Positions 1 through 11,810 of a stretch of 64,000 nt of DNA are shown here, piece after piece; position 1 is the first letter of the stretch; each line of letters opens with the position of its first letter. The stretch comes from Parapristionchus giblindavisi (Eukaryota; Nematoda; Chromadorea; Rhabditida; Diplogasteridae). The position numbers were made by a program, and so were the translations under genes. Where the stretch lies: positions 310,001-374,000 of the forward strand of contig CALSFV010000017.1 of the NCBI GenBank assembly GCA_943737045.1, in the 5' to 3' direction. Under the pieces are notes generated by a model. It did no database searches. It was not told where the DNA came from and saw nothing but the letters and a program-made list of their open reading frames with translations.

Positions 1-311
1 TTTTGAGAAATAGTTCTCTTCTACTTCTACAAAACGTTCAATCCATTTCTCACAAACTTCGTATAACTTCAACCATTCATGTTCAGGTCGCCAGAGGATG
101 GAGCCTGTAAAAAGATAGAGCCCAATACGAGCGAAATAATGTTCGTAGCAATTCACAGAATATCGGCGAGAAAAAGCGAGCGTGACATGGGAATTGTTTT
201 CCAGATTTTTCTCTTTTGAATATTCGAGAGATTTAAAATGTTGATCAGCATGGAACACATATCTCAAGAACTCTAGGGATTGGGAGGCAATGAAACCATT
301 GAAGGCACTAA
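1..311 (-). CDS. Giant split gene, exon 19 of 19 in window (open at left edge)
   Basis: The minus strand is open in one frame from the window edge to about position 315, roughly 100 codons rich in aromatic and charged residues (for example RYVFHADQHF, WRPEHEWLKLYEVCEKWIER). There is no stop, so the exon continues beyond the window. The upstream acceptor is the tandem ACCAGAG: using the second AG (exon from 311) gives phase 1, matching the donor at 1100; using the first (exon from 313) gives phase 2. This acceptor lies within the terminal repeat of a MITE (312-518). A decayed relative of the start of this exon, sharing F-x-G-F-x-A-S-Q-x-x-E-F, lies at 27.9-28.0 kb. Coding nature is well supported; function is unknown. 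Confidence 0.75.
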
Positions 312-518
312 CTCTGGTAATTTCAAACTAGTCGTTCACTTATATTTCCCACTAGCCGTAGACTTGCAAGTCTACGGCTAGTTAAACATAAGTTTACTAA
401 AAGTGGTGTATAATACGGTAATGCATTTCGTCAAACGTTCTTTCACTTGTAGTGAACTAGCAGTAAACCACTTGTCTGTGACGTAACGTAAGTAAACTAC
501 TAGTTTGGAGTACCAGAG
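312..518. repeat. MITE, CTCTGGTA family, copy 1
   Basis: The ends CTCTGGTAATTTC and its imperfect inverse (GGAGTACCAGAG) bound a palindromic 207-bp element. Its core (GTATAATACGGTAATGCATT) recurs at 44863-45070 and, degraded, at 23740-23890. One end supplies the candidate splice acceptor of the exon at 1-311. Confidence 0.7.
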
Positions 519-550
519 AAGGACATCAACTCTTATTTCTCATTCATTAC

Positions 551-632
551 TTTGACGATATTGTAATCAATGATGGGTGGAAACTGGCCATGCACGGCAT
601 ATATAGCATGAATCAATTCGTATCTGCAGCTA
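551..632 (-). pseudogene. Possible relic exon next to the last exon
   Basis: On the minus strand this block reads ...IYAVHGQFPPIIDYNIVK before a good donor (AAA/GTAATG), and a related block with AVHG and a donor at the same place lies at 28044-28180. The upstream acceptor (CTGCAG/A) gives phase 2 and the donor phase 0, which fit neither neighbour (1100 ends in phase 1; 311/313 needs phase 1 or 2). I read it as a decayed or alternative exon. Confidence 0.3.
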
Positions 633-1099
633 TCATGTCAGAGCTGAAAGGTATTAAGGCCTTTTCTCGCGACTCGATTAAGCACGAAACCGACGAAAAC
701 GATTCTGAAAGGGACCCACATGGGCAGTTAGGGCAGTTGAAGTGAAATACTTGGGATTTGACAATGAAGTGGGGGTGGGGTGTGACTCATAGGGATAACA
801 GGATAAAGATAGATTCATGAGAAACAGTGTGACTTTCCAATCGTCTTTGAAATGGACATTGTGAAGAGGTAAAGTATAAAAATATTCTTTTTCAAAAAGT
901 TTCAGAGAGTTGGTATCATTTGGATGGAGGATTGAAAAAGTAGCACGGACAAATAGGTGGAGATACAGCGTTTACTGAATTCCTGTGATAAGAAAATCGA
1001 GGTCACGATATAGTTTTCATTCGCAGCTAGAAGATATTGATAAGTTTCCCATTGGAATATTCGCGCAACACTTCATACGTAAAAGAATTACATCCTAAC

Positions 1100-1913
1100 C
1101 TTGATCGATTTGGCAATCGTCCATAAGACACGCCTGCACCTCGTTAAAAATTTGATTTTCAGTTTTCAATGTTGCACGTGCAAAAGCATTGCACATTGGT
1201 TCACTGATGTGCTTGAGATCTGAGTTTCCGCCATCCTCAGCTAAATTATTTAGAAGCATTTCACGCAAAATGAAGTACCGCAGATGTTTCACTGTCTTCC
1301 TCGCCGTTTCTACAGATAAAATGGCTTGTTGTACTACTTGTCGAAATTCCGACTTATTCGAGTTTGCTTTATAAATTTGCTTCCATTCGAGTTTTTTATA
1401 CCCAGAATAGTATTTTTCGATGAAGTAAAGCTTTTGAAATCGGGTCACAGCTGATTTAGTAAGCTTAACCTTCGCTTTATTACTGTCTTCCAAATTCAAA
1501 CTGTCCAAAAAATCACGCAAGAAGAGCAACTCCTCATCAGTACATAACATCGCTCGTAATCTCCGAAATAGATCTACGAGCCATTTTCTATTCCCAATGT
1601 TGTCAATTATTTCGAAGTAAATTTCTGACTTGCCCTTTCTCAAATATAAAAATATAGTTTCGTCGAATTCGTATTGCTTGTCGTCTTGTAAAATAAATTT
1701 GATCTTTCCACGTAACTTTTCCACTTCCTCAATTTCGTTATTAACTGTTTTCTCATCGATGATACTTTTAGTAATCTCATCCACGATTTTAACGTTGTCG
1801 ATTTCAATTGCAATATCGAGTTGCCTTGATAACGTCTTATTACGTTGAGTTGCAAATTTTGATCTGTCGTTGTCAATATCCTTTAAAAGGTCAACCAAAA
1901 CCTTCAGAGAACT
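1100..1913 (-). CDS. Giant split gene, exon 18
   Basis: A 271-codon open exon preceded by a strong acceptor (GATTTTTTCAG) and followed by the donor CAAG/GTTAGG. It starts in phase 0, matching the donor of the exon at 10036-10222, and ends in phase 1. The protein is highly charged and probably all helical, with heptad-like stretches (EIEEVEKLRGKIKFIL, WLVDLFRRLRAMLC, KTVKHLRYFILREMLLNNL). No catalytic motif is visible. Its last residues (NQIFNEVQACLMDD) weakly resemble the start of the decayed reading frame at 28528-28881. Product unknown. Confidence 0.85.
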
Positions 1914-1930
1914 CTGAAAAAATCGTTCAG

Positions 1931-2421
1931 ATATCGTACATGTAAAAATCATTGTATCATGAACGGTGTGAATGGGTCTGAACGGATCAGGCCGATCAAG
2001 ATTTTGAGCGAGCGATTATGAGCGAACCGAACATTTTCGTAATGTCTCTTTGTTTTCATTGTTTTTCTCTTATTCAAATCTACTATATTAAAATAAATTA
2101 GGCCAAAATATTGCCATTTAACCAAAATCATTGCTTGGACGTTGAATAAACTGTTCCGATTATACGCTGAATAATTAGGTCAATTTTGGTTCATTGGGGC
2201 AATTTCTACAGAGTGAAATCAATGATTTTTGTTAAATGGCAATATTGTGGCCTAATTTATTTTAATATAGTAGATTCGAATAAGAGAAAAACAATGAAAC
2301 CAAAGAGAAATTACGAAAATGTTCGGTTCGCTCATAATCGCTCGCTCAAAATCTTGATCGGCCTGATCCGTTCAGACCCATTCACACCGTTCATGATACA
2401 ATGATTTTTACATGTACGATA
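1931..2421. repeat. Palindromic MITE in intron
   Basis: Two arms of about 200 bp are inverse copies (1931-2125 and 2200-2421), including GAACGGTGTGAATGGGTCTG and its complement. The left end lies within 20 bp of the acceptor of exon 1100-1913. Short reading frames in the arms are mirror images, not genes. Confidence 0.8.
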
Positions 2422-2548
2422 TTTGTGCTTATGCGGACGTTTAGAAATAACGATACAACTATATCACAGCGATTTCAATAAGATTAAAGCTCTTTTTCGA
2501 GATTGGAGAAAGATATGCGTGTTTTGCAATTTTAAAACGCGTTCTCCA

Positions 2549-4771
2549 TAAGAGCGGAGGGGGCATGGCACAATGTTTCAAAATCATCCTAGGTGACACA
2601 TATTTGATGGTTTGAGTCCCTAGGGGCGGGATACACTTCAGCCGAAAAATTGACCCGAATTATCGATTTTTGATCTACCAAAAGTCGAAAAATCGAATTG
2701 TGATTTCCAAGACATGTTATATACCATTCGATAGAGGATCAAAAGTTATATAAGAATACCAAGTTTCAAAAGTTTTCATAACTCCGTGTTAGAGAAATAT
2801 CCGATTTTCCAATTTTTTACATGATTTTTTTGTTTTGATCTCATGGCTTACTATGTTACCGTTATTTCCAGGGGCTAGATTTTTGATATGTTATGTAAAA
2901 ATGGATGGGCTATCCGAATATCACACTTATTTGGACCAACTCGGTGCCATTCATAGTGATATCGCGAGTCATAATGGTGAATTCTAACGCCCAAACACCG
3001 ACGCAGGTTCGAATCCGGGCACAGACATGAATTTTTGCAAATTTTTTTCCGGCTCAAATGTGACTTTAAATTATAGTTTCATGTGTTTTACCTTGTTTTC
3101 ATTAATGTATTGTACGAAATAACCATCAACATTATCAGAAATACTAAAAAATCGTATAACTGATATAGCATCGAAAAAAGTCATGGGACGGGCGAAAATA
3201 ACGGTTTTTCGACAGTGCCATTTCTTTGAAATACAATATTTGCTATTTTCTGATAAAAGAAGATAAATCTGCACTTTAACTCTTCAAATCTCGGCTCTCG
3301 TAAATTGTTTGAAAAAAAATGTTGACAGAGATCAAAGATCAAAGTACAAAGATCAGAGACCAAAGTTCAGCAATAGAGTAAACACTATTGCTGAACTTGG
3401 TCTCTGATTTTTGCGAATATTTTCAACATATATCGGAGCTATGAAAACAAGAGATTTCATCGTAGGGACGAGAGCACTGCGAGCGAGAGAAAAAATCGTA
3501 CAGATACAGTATCGGCAAAAAGTCATGGGACGAATTTTCACTTTTTTCGAATTTTGATTCAGGAAAGCAATCAAGCTCATCTTTTGAGTCAACGTAAACA
3601 GCTCATCAAAGAATACAATCATTATGCTTTGGTTAAATTTGTTCACCGTTGCGTAATGATGACACAATCGAAGTACACTTTTTAAACATCTCTAGTTTCT
3701 TAGTGAAAAAATGCTGTTCTTCTGAAACATTGTGAGAGTGGAGGCCTCCACTAGGGTTGCAAAAGTTTAAAAAAATCGGAATGTCTCTGACTCCGATTTC
3801 AAGCTCTAGCGGGCCTGCAATTTGTTTTCCCCACAATTTAAAACTCATCTTCTAGATGCGCTAACGAACTGTTCTAAGTACCAGAATGATGCTAGAAGCT
3901 AGTGATGTTTATATTCAAGTTATGGTAGTCAGCGCTCTTTATTCGCCCTCAGGACATAAAAAATAATTTTTGGAAGGTATTCTAAAATTATGGTTCTTCC
4001 GCAGACAGTTTTGCAAAATATGAATTTCGCTTTTGCTTTCGATTTCGCTGAGTTTGACTTAGTTATGATTACTTTCAGACTCGCAGTAAACTAAAAACCA
4101 TTATTTTCGACCCGTCCCATGACTTTTTGCCGATACTATACCTGTTATATGATTTTTTGTATTTCTGATACTGTTAATGGTTATTTTGCACAACAAAATG
4201 GTAATAACACGATAAAACATATGAAGACATAATTTAAAGTTAAATTTAGGCCGAAAAAAAAGTTGCAAAAATTCATGTCTGTGCCCGGATTCGAACCAGC
4301 GTCGGCGTTCGGGCGTTAACTTTGCATGATATCACTATGAATGGCACCGAGTTGGTCCAAATAAGTGTGATATTCGGATAGCCCATCCATTTTTACATAA
4401 CATATCAAAAATCCAGCCCTGGAAATAATGGTAACATAGTAAGCCATGAGATTAAAACAAAAAAATCAGGTAAAAAATTGGAAAATCGGATATTTCTCGA
4501 ACACGGAGTTATGAAAACTTTTGAAACTTGGTATTCTTATATAACTTTTGATCCTCTATCGAATGGTATATAACATGTCTTGGAAATCACAATTCGATTT
4601 TTCGACTTTTGGTAGATCAAAAATCGATAATTCCGGTCAATTTTTCGGCTGAAGTGTATCCCGCCCCTAGGGACTCGAACCATCAAATATGAGTCACCTA
4701 GGATGATTTTGAAACATTGTGCCATGCCCCCGCCGCCTCCCCTCCACAGTAAGGGAGAATGCGTTTTAAAT
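2549..4771. repeat. Foldback element, 2.2 kb
   Basis: The arms, about 2549-3220 and 4100-4771, are inverse copies (shared ATCATCCTAGGTGAC, CCCTAGGGGCGGGATACAC). Each arm holds a tRNA-like block. The centre has a further inverted pair around GTCATGGGACG (3180, 3524) and CCGTCCCATGAC (4110). A fragment of this family lies at 56275-56405 and a small relic near 14395-14440. Confidence 0.8.
2966..3020 (+). other. tRNA-like (SINE-type) sequence
   Basis: A box-B match (GGTTCGAATCC at 3006-3016) lies about 40 bp downstream of an A-box-like AGTCATAATGGTGAATTC. No complete cloverleaf can be drawn. The opposite arm of the foldback has the mirror copy near 4280-4330. Probably a tRNA-derived relic. Confidence 0.4.
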
Positions 4772-4930
4772 TCTTTTCGTTGATTTTTGTATAAAATATA
4801 TTGCGTACTGGCTAGCGTTTCACAATATAAAGCAGTGGGGGGGGGGGGTTAACCATCACTGAATCAAGGATATGCAAGCAAGCCAAAACTCCCACTCTTT
4901 TGGTAAAATACATAAAATTGCGATAAATAA

Positions 4931-7261
4931 ACATATAGGGTGATGTAAACAATACATTTTGGCAAACTTGTGCTTTTTGCAGGTGTGTGACAACGGCAAA
5001 CGATTGACAACTTTATCGGAGAACTTTGTTGTCAGACTTCAAAAAGTAGAACGATTGTAGTCAATGTATGAAATAAATAAATGTGGCAACAGATAGTGAC
5101 TATTTTGTAGACAGACAAGAAAACTGAGGATGATACAAGTCAGAACACGTTAGTTTAGCCTCTGTAATAACGAGGCAACAATGAATGGCTAATCATGTTT
5201 TCCAACTTATGAGCGATATCACGAGAGAATGCATGAAATCCAATATTTTCGGATCAATTTTCGAAAAAGTATTTTTGATTTCTATGAAACTTTTATATGT
5301 GAGTACCCAGGGAACAAGAAAATTATTGATCCCGGTCCCAGGTCTCAAAGCCGGCTTTTAGGTATTTGACGGTTCTAAAATTCGAAAAATCATAACTTCT
5401 TTCAAAATTAGTCTGGAAAGCTGTTCGGCAACTCAAAAAATGCAGAAAAATATGACGAAAAGCTTTTCTTTTGCATGTGTAATGCGCAAAACAAATAGAA
5501 AAAAAGTTGTGATTAAAAAACCTTTTTTAAATCATAAAAATAATTTTTTCGTATCTTAGATGCCAGAAGGCGCAGAATTTCTATGCAGATTATTAAAGAT
5601 CAGAGCAAGATTAGTTAATAATAAAAATAAAAAAAATGAAAAAGGTATGGTGTTTTTTCACAGAATCAACCTGAAGACAACCCGAAAATATTTTTGTTTT
5701 CAAACCCCCTCATGTTTGTACTCATATTGAAGAACACGTCGAGTAGAACAACTTTCATGTTGAACGTTTTGCCTGTAACTCATGTACAAGAGAAATACAT
5801 GAGTTTATTCTCGACCACTTTATTCTCACAGTTTTTCAGTCAATTTAAAGTAAATCGAAAGTAAAAGATTTTTTGTGCGCAAAGTGATTACGCCTATATT
5901 GTAGAACTCAAAAATCCATACTTAATTTGTTGTTTCACGAAAAAAAATTAATGGCCCATATTCGGGAAAACATGGCCTCTAAAGTGGTCATGAAAAAAAA
6001 GTGTCGAAACCTTGCCATGTTTATGCTCATTTTAAAGAACTCGTCGAGTAAATCATTTTTCATGTTGGTCGTATTCTATGAAAGTCGTTTGTTCTCAAGA
6101 TACAAGTGATAGAAAAGATTTGGATTTAATAAATCTAAATTCATGTATTTCTCTTGTACATGAGTTACAGACAAAACGTTTAACATGAAAGTTGTTCTAC
6201 TCGACGAGTTCTTCAAGTACAAACATGAGGGGGTTTGAAAACAAAAATATTTTCGGGTTGTCTTCAGGTTGATTCTGTGAAAAAACACCACACCTTTTTT
6301 ATTTTTTTAAATTTTTTTATTAACTAATCTTGCTCTGATCTTTAATAATCTACATAGAAATTCTGCGCCTTCTGGCATCTAAGATACGAAAAAATTATTT
6401 TTGTGATTTAAAAAAAAGGTTTTTTAATCACAACTTTTTTCTATTTGTTTTGCGCATTACACATGCAAAAGAAAAGTTTTTCGTCATATTTTTCTGCATT
6501 TTTTGAGTTGCCGAACAGCTTTCCAGACTAATTTTGAAAGAAGTTATGATTTTTCGAATTTTAGAACCGTCAAATACCTAAAAGCCGGCTTTGAGACCTG
6601 GGACCGGGATCAATAATTTTCTTGTCCCCTGGGTACTCACATATAAAAGTTTCATAGAAATCAAAAATACTTTTTCGAAAATTGTTCCGAGCCTCCCACA
6701 GTCTCTCGTGATACCGCTCTTATAAAGAGGGCGAGGCGGATGCGAGGCGGGTTTGGTGGGCTGCATTAGAGAGGGTGTGCGTGCGAGATGGCATCAAATG
6801 ATTCTCTCTGTCACACTCTCCGCCGTGTCACCAAACCTGTCTGAGGTGCGCCGCTTTGACTAATGAACTATCGTCTCATTATTATGAGGATGTGAAAATG
6901 CACCAAAAAATGGAATGACTAGAGAAATGTGCTTCTTTCTATTCAAACAACAAAAAATATTCGTTTTGATGTCAATGAGAAGGCATGAGAAGGCATTGAC
7001 ATCAAAAAGAAGATTTTTTGTTGTCTGACAAGAAAGAAGCACATTTCTCTGGTCATGACTTGTATCATCCTCATTTTTCTTGTCTGTCAACAGTTCATTC
7101 ATTAATTGCAACCACAAATATTTATTAGACACATTGACAACAATCTGTATTAAATTTGATGTCTGACTGCAATTGGGTGCGATAAAGTTGTCAAGCCTTG
7201 TCACGCACCTGCTAAAAGCACAAGTTTGCCACAATTTATTGTTTACATCACCCTATATGTT
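4931..7261. repeat. Nested foldback element, 2.3 kb
   Basis: Outer ends ACATATAGGGTGATGTAAAC (4931) and the inverse (ends 7261) open arms of about 230 bp. Inside lies a second, cleaner palindrome with arms about 5255-5790 and 6140-6690, sharing GACCTGGGACCGGGATCAA. A GC-richer stretch follows at 6700-6860. No coding sequence is recognised. Confidence 0.75.
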
Positions 7262-7637
7262 TCAATAATTGTGTTGAACAACAGGAACTTTTTATCTACA
7301 AGAATGTTCGTTTTAATCAAAAATGTTTTTTTAAAAAATGCATTGTTCGAAGTGTCAATTAACAATGAATAAAGATAAATTTTTAAAAAATCAAAGCGGG
7401 CTAGTTCGGACTTGAAGTGGGGGTGTTGTGGGGCAATGAGGATTGTGATCACAATCAGTTAATCCTGGATCCATAATCCAATGGCAAATTATGAAACACT
7501 TTGGATGAAGAAAACTCGAGTCGATTTCGGTGTAGAACCAGATGAGCATAAACCCGATTACACAATTCTAGTTGGATGCCCAGACTAAGCTCTAATCGGA
7601 CACAGTTTACTTTGCAGCATAGTTTTTTATTACATAT

Positions 7638-7893
7638 GAGGCCGTTTGCGTAAGAGTCGAACAAGGGTTGGCACAGGACAACAATTTTAATACCCTCAAA
7701 TCTTGTGTTATCAACTCCACTGATGAAGATGGGCATAGTCATTTTAACTCCAGTGGTCCCCCTGGGCGCGATTACGATAACATCACGTTTTTCAAGCTGT
7801 TCTATGTGCATGATTGAGCTAGAGGTATGAAAATTGGGGTCCTGGGGCAGAATTGCACACCAGATTTGCCCGACTCTTACACAAACGGTCTCA
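7638..7893. repeat. GAGGCCGTTTG-family MITE, short copy
   Basis: It begins GAGGCCGTTTGCGTAAGAGT and ends with the inverse (ACACAAACGGTCTC), 256 bp. The internal sequence matches the arms of the larger copies at 12829-13825 and 26377-27362, so this is a deletion derivative of the same family. Confidence 0.75.
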
Positions 7894-7917
7894 CTTAGTC
7901 ATGCATTCACTAACTAA

Positions 7918-9937
7918 CAAGGGAAGCACCAAACTTAACGGGAGATATTCTGAAAAAAAAATCTCGCAAAAAAACTTTTGCCTTTGATAGAAATTTCCTT
8001 TTTGACAATTTATGACATTTTTTCATGAAAAATGAATTAGACAGGCGTGATCGCCATCAAATTCTGCCCGGGATGGTGTAGTCTGCAAATTTTACCATAA
8101 TCGTTTGCCGAGAAATGACTAAAAACACGATTTCAACGCGACGTCGTCAGGCCTCAACTGTGGATCTACAGTAGCGCCGCAAAGTCTTAATACACTTTTT
8201 AGTTCTGCTGCCATTTTGGCGTCAGATGAGATATCAAGCTGAAACTTGTACATGATGTACCCACAGTATCTACGTATTCGATCCTCTTATAAGGTCTCAT
8301 GGGCCTTTCTGGTTATTGCATAGTGATGACGCTACCGAACATCACTTTTTCGAAAAATCATTATTCTTTCATGGAATTTTTCGTACTCATCAAACTTCGT
8401 GATCATTGAGATAACTACAAGGTCTATCCAGAAAAAAACTTTTAGGTTGCTGCGAATTCGGGTATTGGCTGTAGACTTGCTGCAACTTCGTGGTCGCAAA
8501 ATCATATCTCGGCTTCTAGTAGAGCTTTAAAGAAGTTCAAAGCAGCAAACTGATTCTCTCGGTGAATCCTAATGATCCTGTAAGTATGGTAGCGCTAGCA
8601 TATCATTCGCCCTCATGGATCGAAAAAGTCACTTTTTTAAAAGACCAAACTTTGAAAAATCACAATTCTGGGGGCGGACATTGTAAAATTCTGGTTTTTG
8701 GATAGGAATGTTAAAAATATATTAATTAATCGATTCCCCGCTTTTTAGAGCGATTGCTGTTCTTTCTTGCCTGCGGCATTCGATTAACTGAAGGATAGTC
8801 GTTTAGGCCGCGCTCTCTTCTCATCACGCGAACCGCAAACATTTCTGGGTCTTCGACACTGCTCAACGAGATTTGATAGATGAAATAACTCTAAAACGTA
8901 ATGTCGCTAATCCTGAACATCGTAGTCTATAAAAGAAAGCGTTTTTGATCTTCTGTTATCGAATGAAACAACTTTTCATTGTGATTTTGAGCAAAATTTG
9001 ACGAAAAATGAGCAAAGATAAAAGATCAAAGATCGAAAACACAAAGATCAAAGATCAAAAACTCGATTCATAAAGTGTCTCTCTATCGTGACCAACAAAA
9101 ATCACAATAAGCGGCTAAATCGTCATTGAGCAGTGTCGAAGACCCAGAAATGTTTGCGGGTCGCGTGATGAGAAGGGAGCGCGGCCTAAACGACTATCCT
9201 TCAGATAATCGACTGCCGCAGGCAAGAAAGAATAGCAATCGCTATAAAAAGCGGGGAATAGATTAATTAATATATTTTCAACATTCCTACCCAAAAACCA
9301 GAATTTTACACTGTACGCCCCAAGAATTGTGATTTTTCAAAGTTGGGCCTTTTAAAAAGTGACTTTTTCGATCTATGAGGGTGAATGATATGCTAGCGCT
9401 ACCATACTTACAGGATCATTAGGATTCACCGAGGGAATCAGTTTACTGCTTTGAACTCCTTTAAAGCTCTTCTAGAAGCCGAGATATGATTTTGCTACCA
9501 CGAAGTTGCAGCAAGTCTGCAGCCAATACCCGAATTCGCAGCAACCTGAAACGTTTTTTTTTCTGGATAGGCCTTGTAGTTCTCTCAATGATCACGAAGT
9601 TTGATGAGTACGAAAAATTCCCTGAAAGAATGATGAATTTTCGAAAAAGTGATGTTCGGTTGCGTCATCACTATGCAATAACCAGAAAGGCCCGTGAGAC
9701 CTTATAAGAGGATCGAATACGTACATACTGTGGGTACATCATGTACAAGTTTCAGCTTGATATCTCATCTGACGCCAAAATGGCAGCAGAACTAAAAAAG
9801 TGTATTAAGACTTTGCGGCGCTACTGTAGGTGCAAAATGAACATGACGACATCAGCACCCTTGAGAACCCCGCTCTTCAAAATTTGATTTTTTTTTGAAT
9901 GTTCACTGATTTTAGTTGATTCCTACGCAAGCGGCGT
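7918..9937. repeat. Relic of the 60-kb-type element, split by a palindrome
   Basis: Blocks 8035-8166 and 9829-9937 are inverse matches to 60072-60310 (shared AAATGACTAAAAAC, CAACGCGACGTCGTC) and end in the same kind of terminus (TACGCAAGCGGCGTC). They are separated by the palindromic element at 8169-9826. An orphan CAAGGGAAGC end preceded by TAA lies at 7918; I found no partner for it. Confidence 0.55.
8169..9826. mobile_element. Palindromic mariner-like MITE, 1.66 kb
   Basis: The ends CAGTAGCGCCGCAAAGTC and the exact inverse are each flanked by TA (8167-8168, 9827-9828). Arms of about 820 bp are near-perfect inverse copies around a centre near 9000. It is inserted in an older repeat whose sequence resumes on either side with TA duplicated, showing a true transposition. 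No transposase frame is visible. Confidence 0.8.
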
Positions 9938-10035
9938 CATATACTGATAAGGTAAAGTATTGTATTCAGATCACCATGGACAATTTGGAATTAAATGCAA
10001 GTATCCGTTCCACTAATGGGAGGAAACAAACATAC

Positions 10036-10222
10036 CTTGTATTTCATCTCCTGTAATGCCTTAATAATTGTTGCTCTGTCAACCATGATTCTTTCACTAG
10101 GTTTGTTTTTATGTCGATAATCGGGTTTATTTTGACGTTCCCAATAAGCATCCTCCATAGTTTTCGCAGGTTTCATAGAATCGGCCTCCACGAACTCGAG
10201 GAATGCAGGTTTATGCAATTTT
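10036..10222 (-). CDS. Giant split gene, exon 17
   Basis: A 62-codon open block between the acceptor TCATTTTCAG and a near-consensus donor (TACAAG/GTATGT). It enters in phase 2 and leaves in phase 0, exactly joining the exon ending at 14978 to the one starting at 1913. The peptide is polar and charged (ERQNKPDYRHKNKPSER, then VDRATIIKALQEMKYK). Function unknown. Confidence 0.8.
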
Positions 10223-10560
10223 CTGAAAATGACGGAAACAGTTATAGCAAATAGTGCTGTCGGATTCACTCGGTCTCATCTGTTCGCTCATATCGCACTT
10301 GTCATATAGGTCATATAGGTTGTCATATACTTGTCATATTGTCATATACGTGCATTTGAAATTTTTTGCAATATCTACTTGGAAGCCATAAAACATAGAT
10401 TTTCTTTATTGCCATAGCCACGATGGAAAAAGTGAGGCTGACATTGGATACATTGGATACAATGTGTCAAAAAATAAGAAATGCCATATTTTTGCGCCGT
10501 TCGACTTTTTTTGTCTTATAGGCCAATTACAGCTCCTGCTGACAATTTAAGTTCTAAAAG
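10223..10560. other. Intron, no gene seen
   Basis: AT-rich intron with a few short direct repeats (GTCATATAGG at 10300-10350; ACATTGGAT twice near 10440). I see no exon, RNA gene or element ends. Confidence 0.5.
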
Positions 10561-11033
10561 AACATATTGTTTTGCTGTGCGAGAACTCGCCATTTCTTTC
10601 ATTTTGCCCAGTTCTAGCCGTGCAAGAACTCGCCATTTCTTTCATTCTGCCCCGTTCTTGTCATGCAAGAACTCGCCAGTTTTCATTTTGCTCAGTTCTT
10701 GTTGTGCAAGAACTCGCCAGTTTTCATTCTGCCAAGTTCTTGTCATGCAAGAACTGGGCAAAATGAAGGGGCGAGTCTCCAGTCAGCCAGAGAGACACTC
10801 CCCTTCATTTTGCCCAGTCCTTGCATGACAAGAACTGGGCAGAATGGGAGGCGGCCCTGCCTGGAAGGTGAAGAGCGCCCAAGCCCGCTCCTGCAGGGCG
10901 ACATCTCCAATAAGGAGAAGTCCGGTGCAGAGAAGGGCCTTCATCGCGAATGCCCTTCCCCAAATCAAAATTCTCTCCGAGGAGAGTGGCGCAACCGATA
11001 CATCAGAAGCGAAGAATGAGAATGTGGAGAGCC

Positions 11034-11040
11034 TTTTATA
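11034..11040 (-). promoter_or_regulatory. Possible TATA box, leftward
   Basis: On the minus strand GTTTTCCGTATAAAAGGC is a good TATA-box context. It is the mirror copy of 11130-11136. A minus-strand frame starting MKALLCTGLLLIGD begins at 10944. Promoter activity is inferred only from the motif. Confidence 0.3.
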
Positions 11041-11129
11041 CGGAAAACTACAAACTACGAACCAAATTTGACTAATGGGAGTGAGAGAGTGTGCCTCGCG
11101 AAAACTCTCTAGCTCTTTGTAGTTTTCCG

Positions 11130-11136
11130 TATAAAA
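11130..11136 (+). promoter_or_regulatory. Possible TATA box, rightward
   Basis: TATAAAAGGC with a pyrimidine-rich possible start region about 25-30 bp downstream (CATTCTCATTCTTC). An ATG at 11231 opens a frame of about 88 codons with a hydrophobic start (MKALLYLRLLLIGD) that soon runs into the minisatellite. It could be a captured promoter and signal-peptide fragment, or chance. Confidence 0.3.
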
Positions 11137-11810
11137 GGCTCTCCACATTCTCATTCTTCGCTTCTGATGTATCGGTTGTGCCACTCTCCTCGGACGGAGA
11201 AAATTTTTGGTTTGGGGAAGGGCATTCGCGATGAAGGCCCTTCTCTACCTCCGACTTCTCCTTATTGGAGATGTCGCCCAGCAGGAGCGGGCTGGGGCGC
11301 TCATCGCCTTCCAGGCCCTATCCTGGATGGTAGGTGGTAGGGGCCGCATCCCATTCTGCCCAGTTCTTGTCATGCCAGAACTGGGCAAAATGAAGGGGAG
11401 TGTCTCTGACTGGAGACTCGCCCCTTCATTTTGCCCAGTTCGACAAGAACTTGGCAGAATGAAAACTGGCGAGTTCTTGCACAACAAGAACTGAGCAAAA
11501 TGAAAACTGGCGAGTTCTTGCATGACAAGAACGGGGCAGAATGAAAACTGGCGAGTTCTTGCACGGCAAGAACTGGGCAAAACGAAAGAAATGGCGAGTT
11601 CTCACGCAGGAAGAACTGGGCAAAATGAAAAAAATGTCGAGTTCTTGCATACCCTCATGCACTTTGACAAGCTTTGAACTCTATTATCATTTTCAATTCG
11701 AACTGGCAAAATATTCTGAGATGGGTTTATTCATGCTGAATATACTTTATCTAGGCGTTTCCTATTAAAAAGACGGCAGTTCTTTCTCTAGCATGCAAGA
11801 TCTGGTTTAG

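Larger units (their letters stand above)
10569..11650. repeat. Palindrome with tandem-repeat arms and TATA motifs
   Basis: The arms, about 10569-11050 and 11105-11650, are inverse copies. The outer part of each arm is a minisatellite of about 44 bp (core CAAGAACTCGCCAGTTTTCA), about four units per arm. The inner part is GC-rich for this window. Repeats in overlapping frames make the ARTRQFSFCP-type reading frames here, which I do not regard as proteins. Each inner arm has a TATAAAA box and then a short frame starting MKALL. Confidence 0.8.

Noticed and set aside
10580..10740. CRISPR-like regular repeats
   Set aside because: The repeats are contiguous minisatellite units of about 44 bp without unique spacers, in an animal genome.
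10481..11662. ARTRQFSFCP and QELASFHSA repeat proteins
   Set aside because: Overlapping frames of the 44-bp minisatellite arms; no independent coding evidence.
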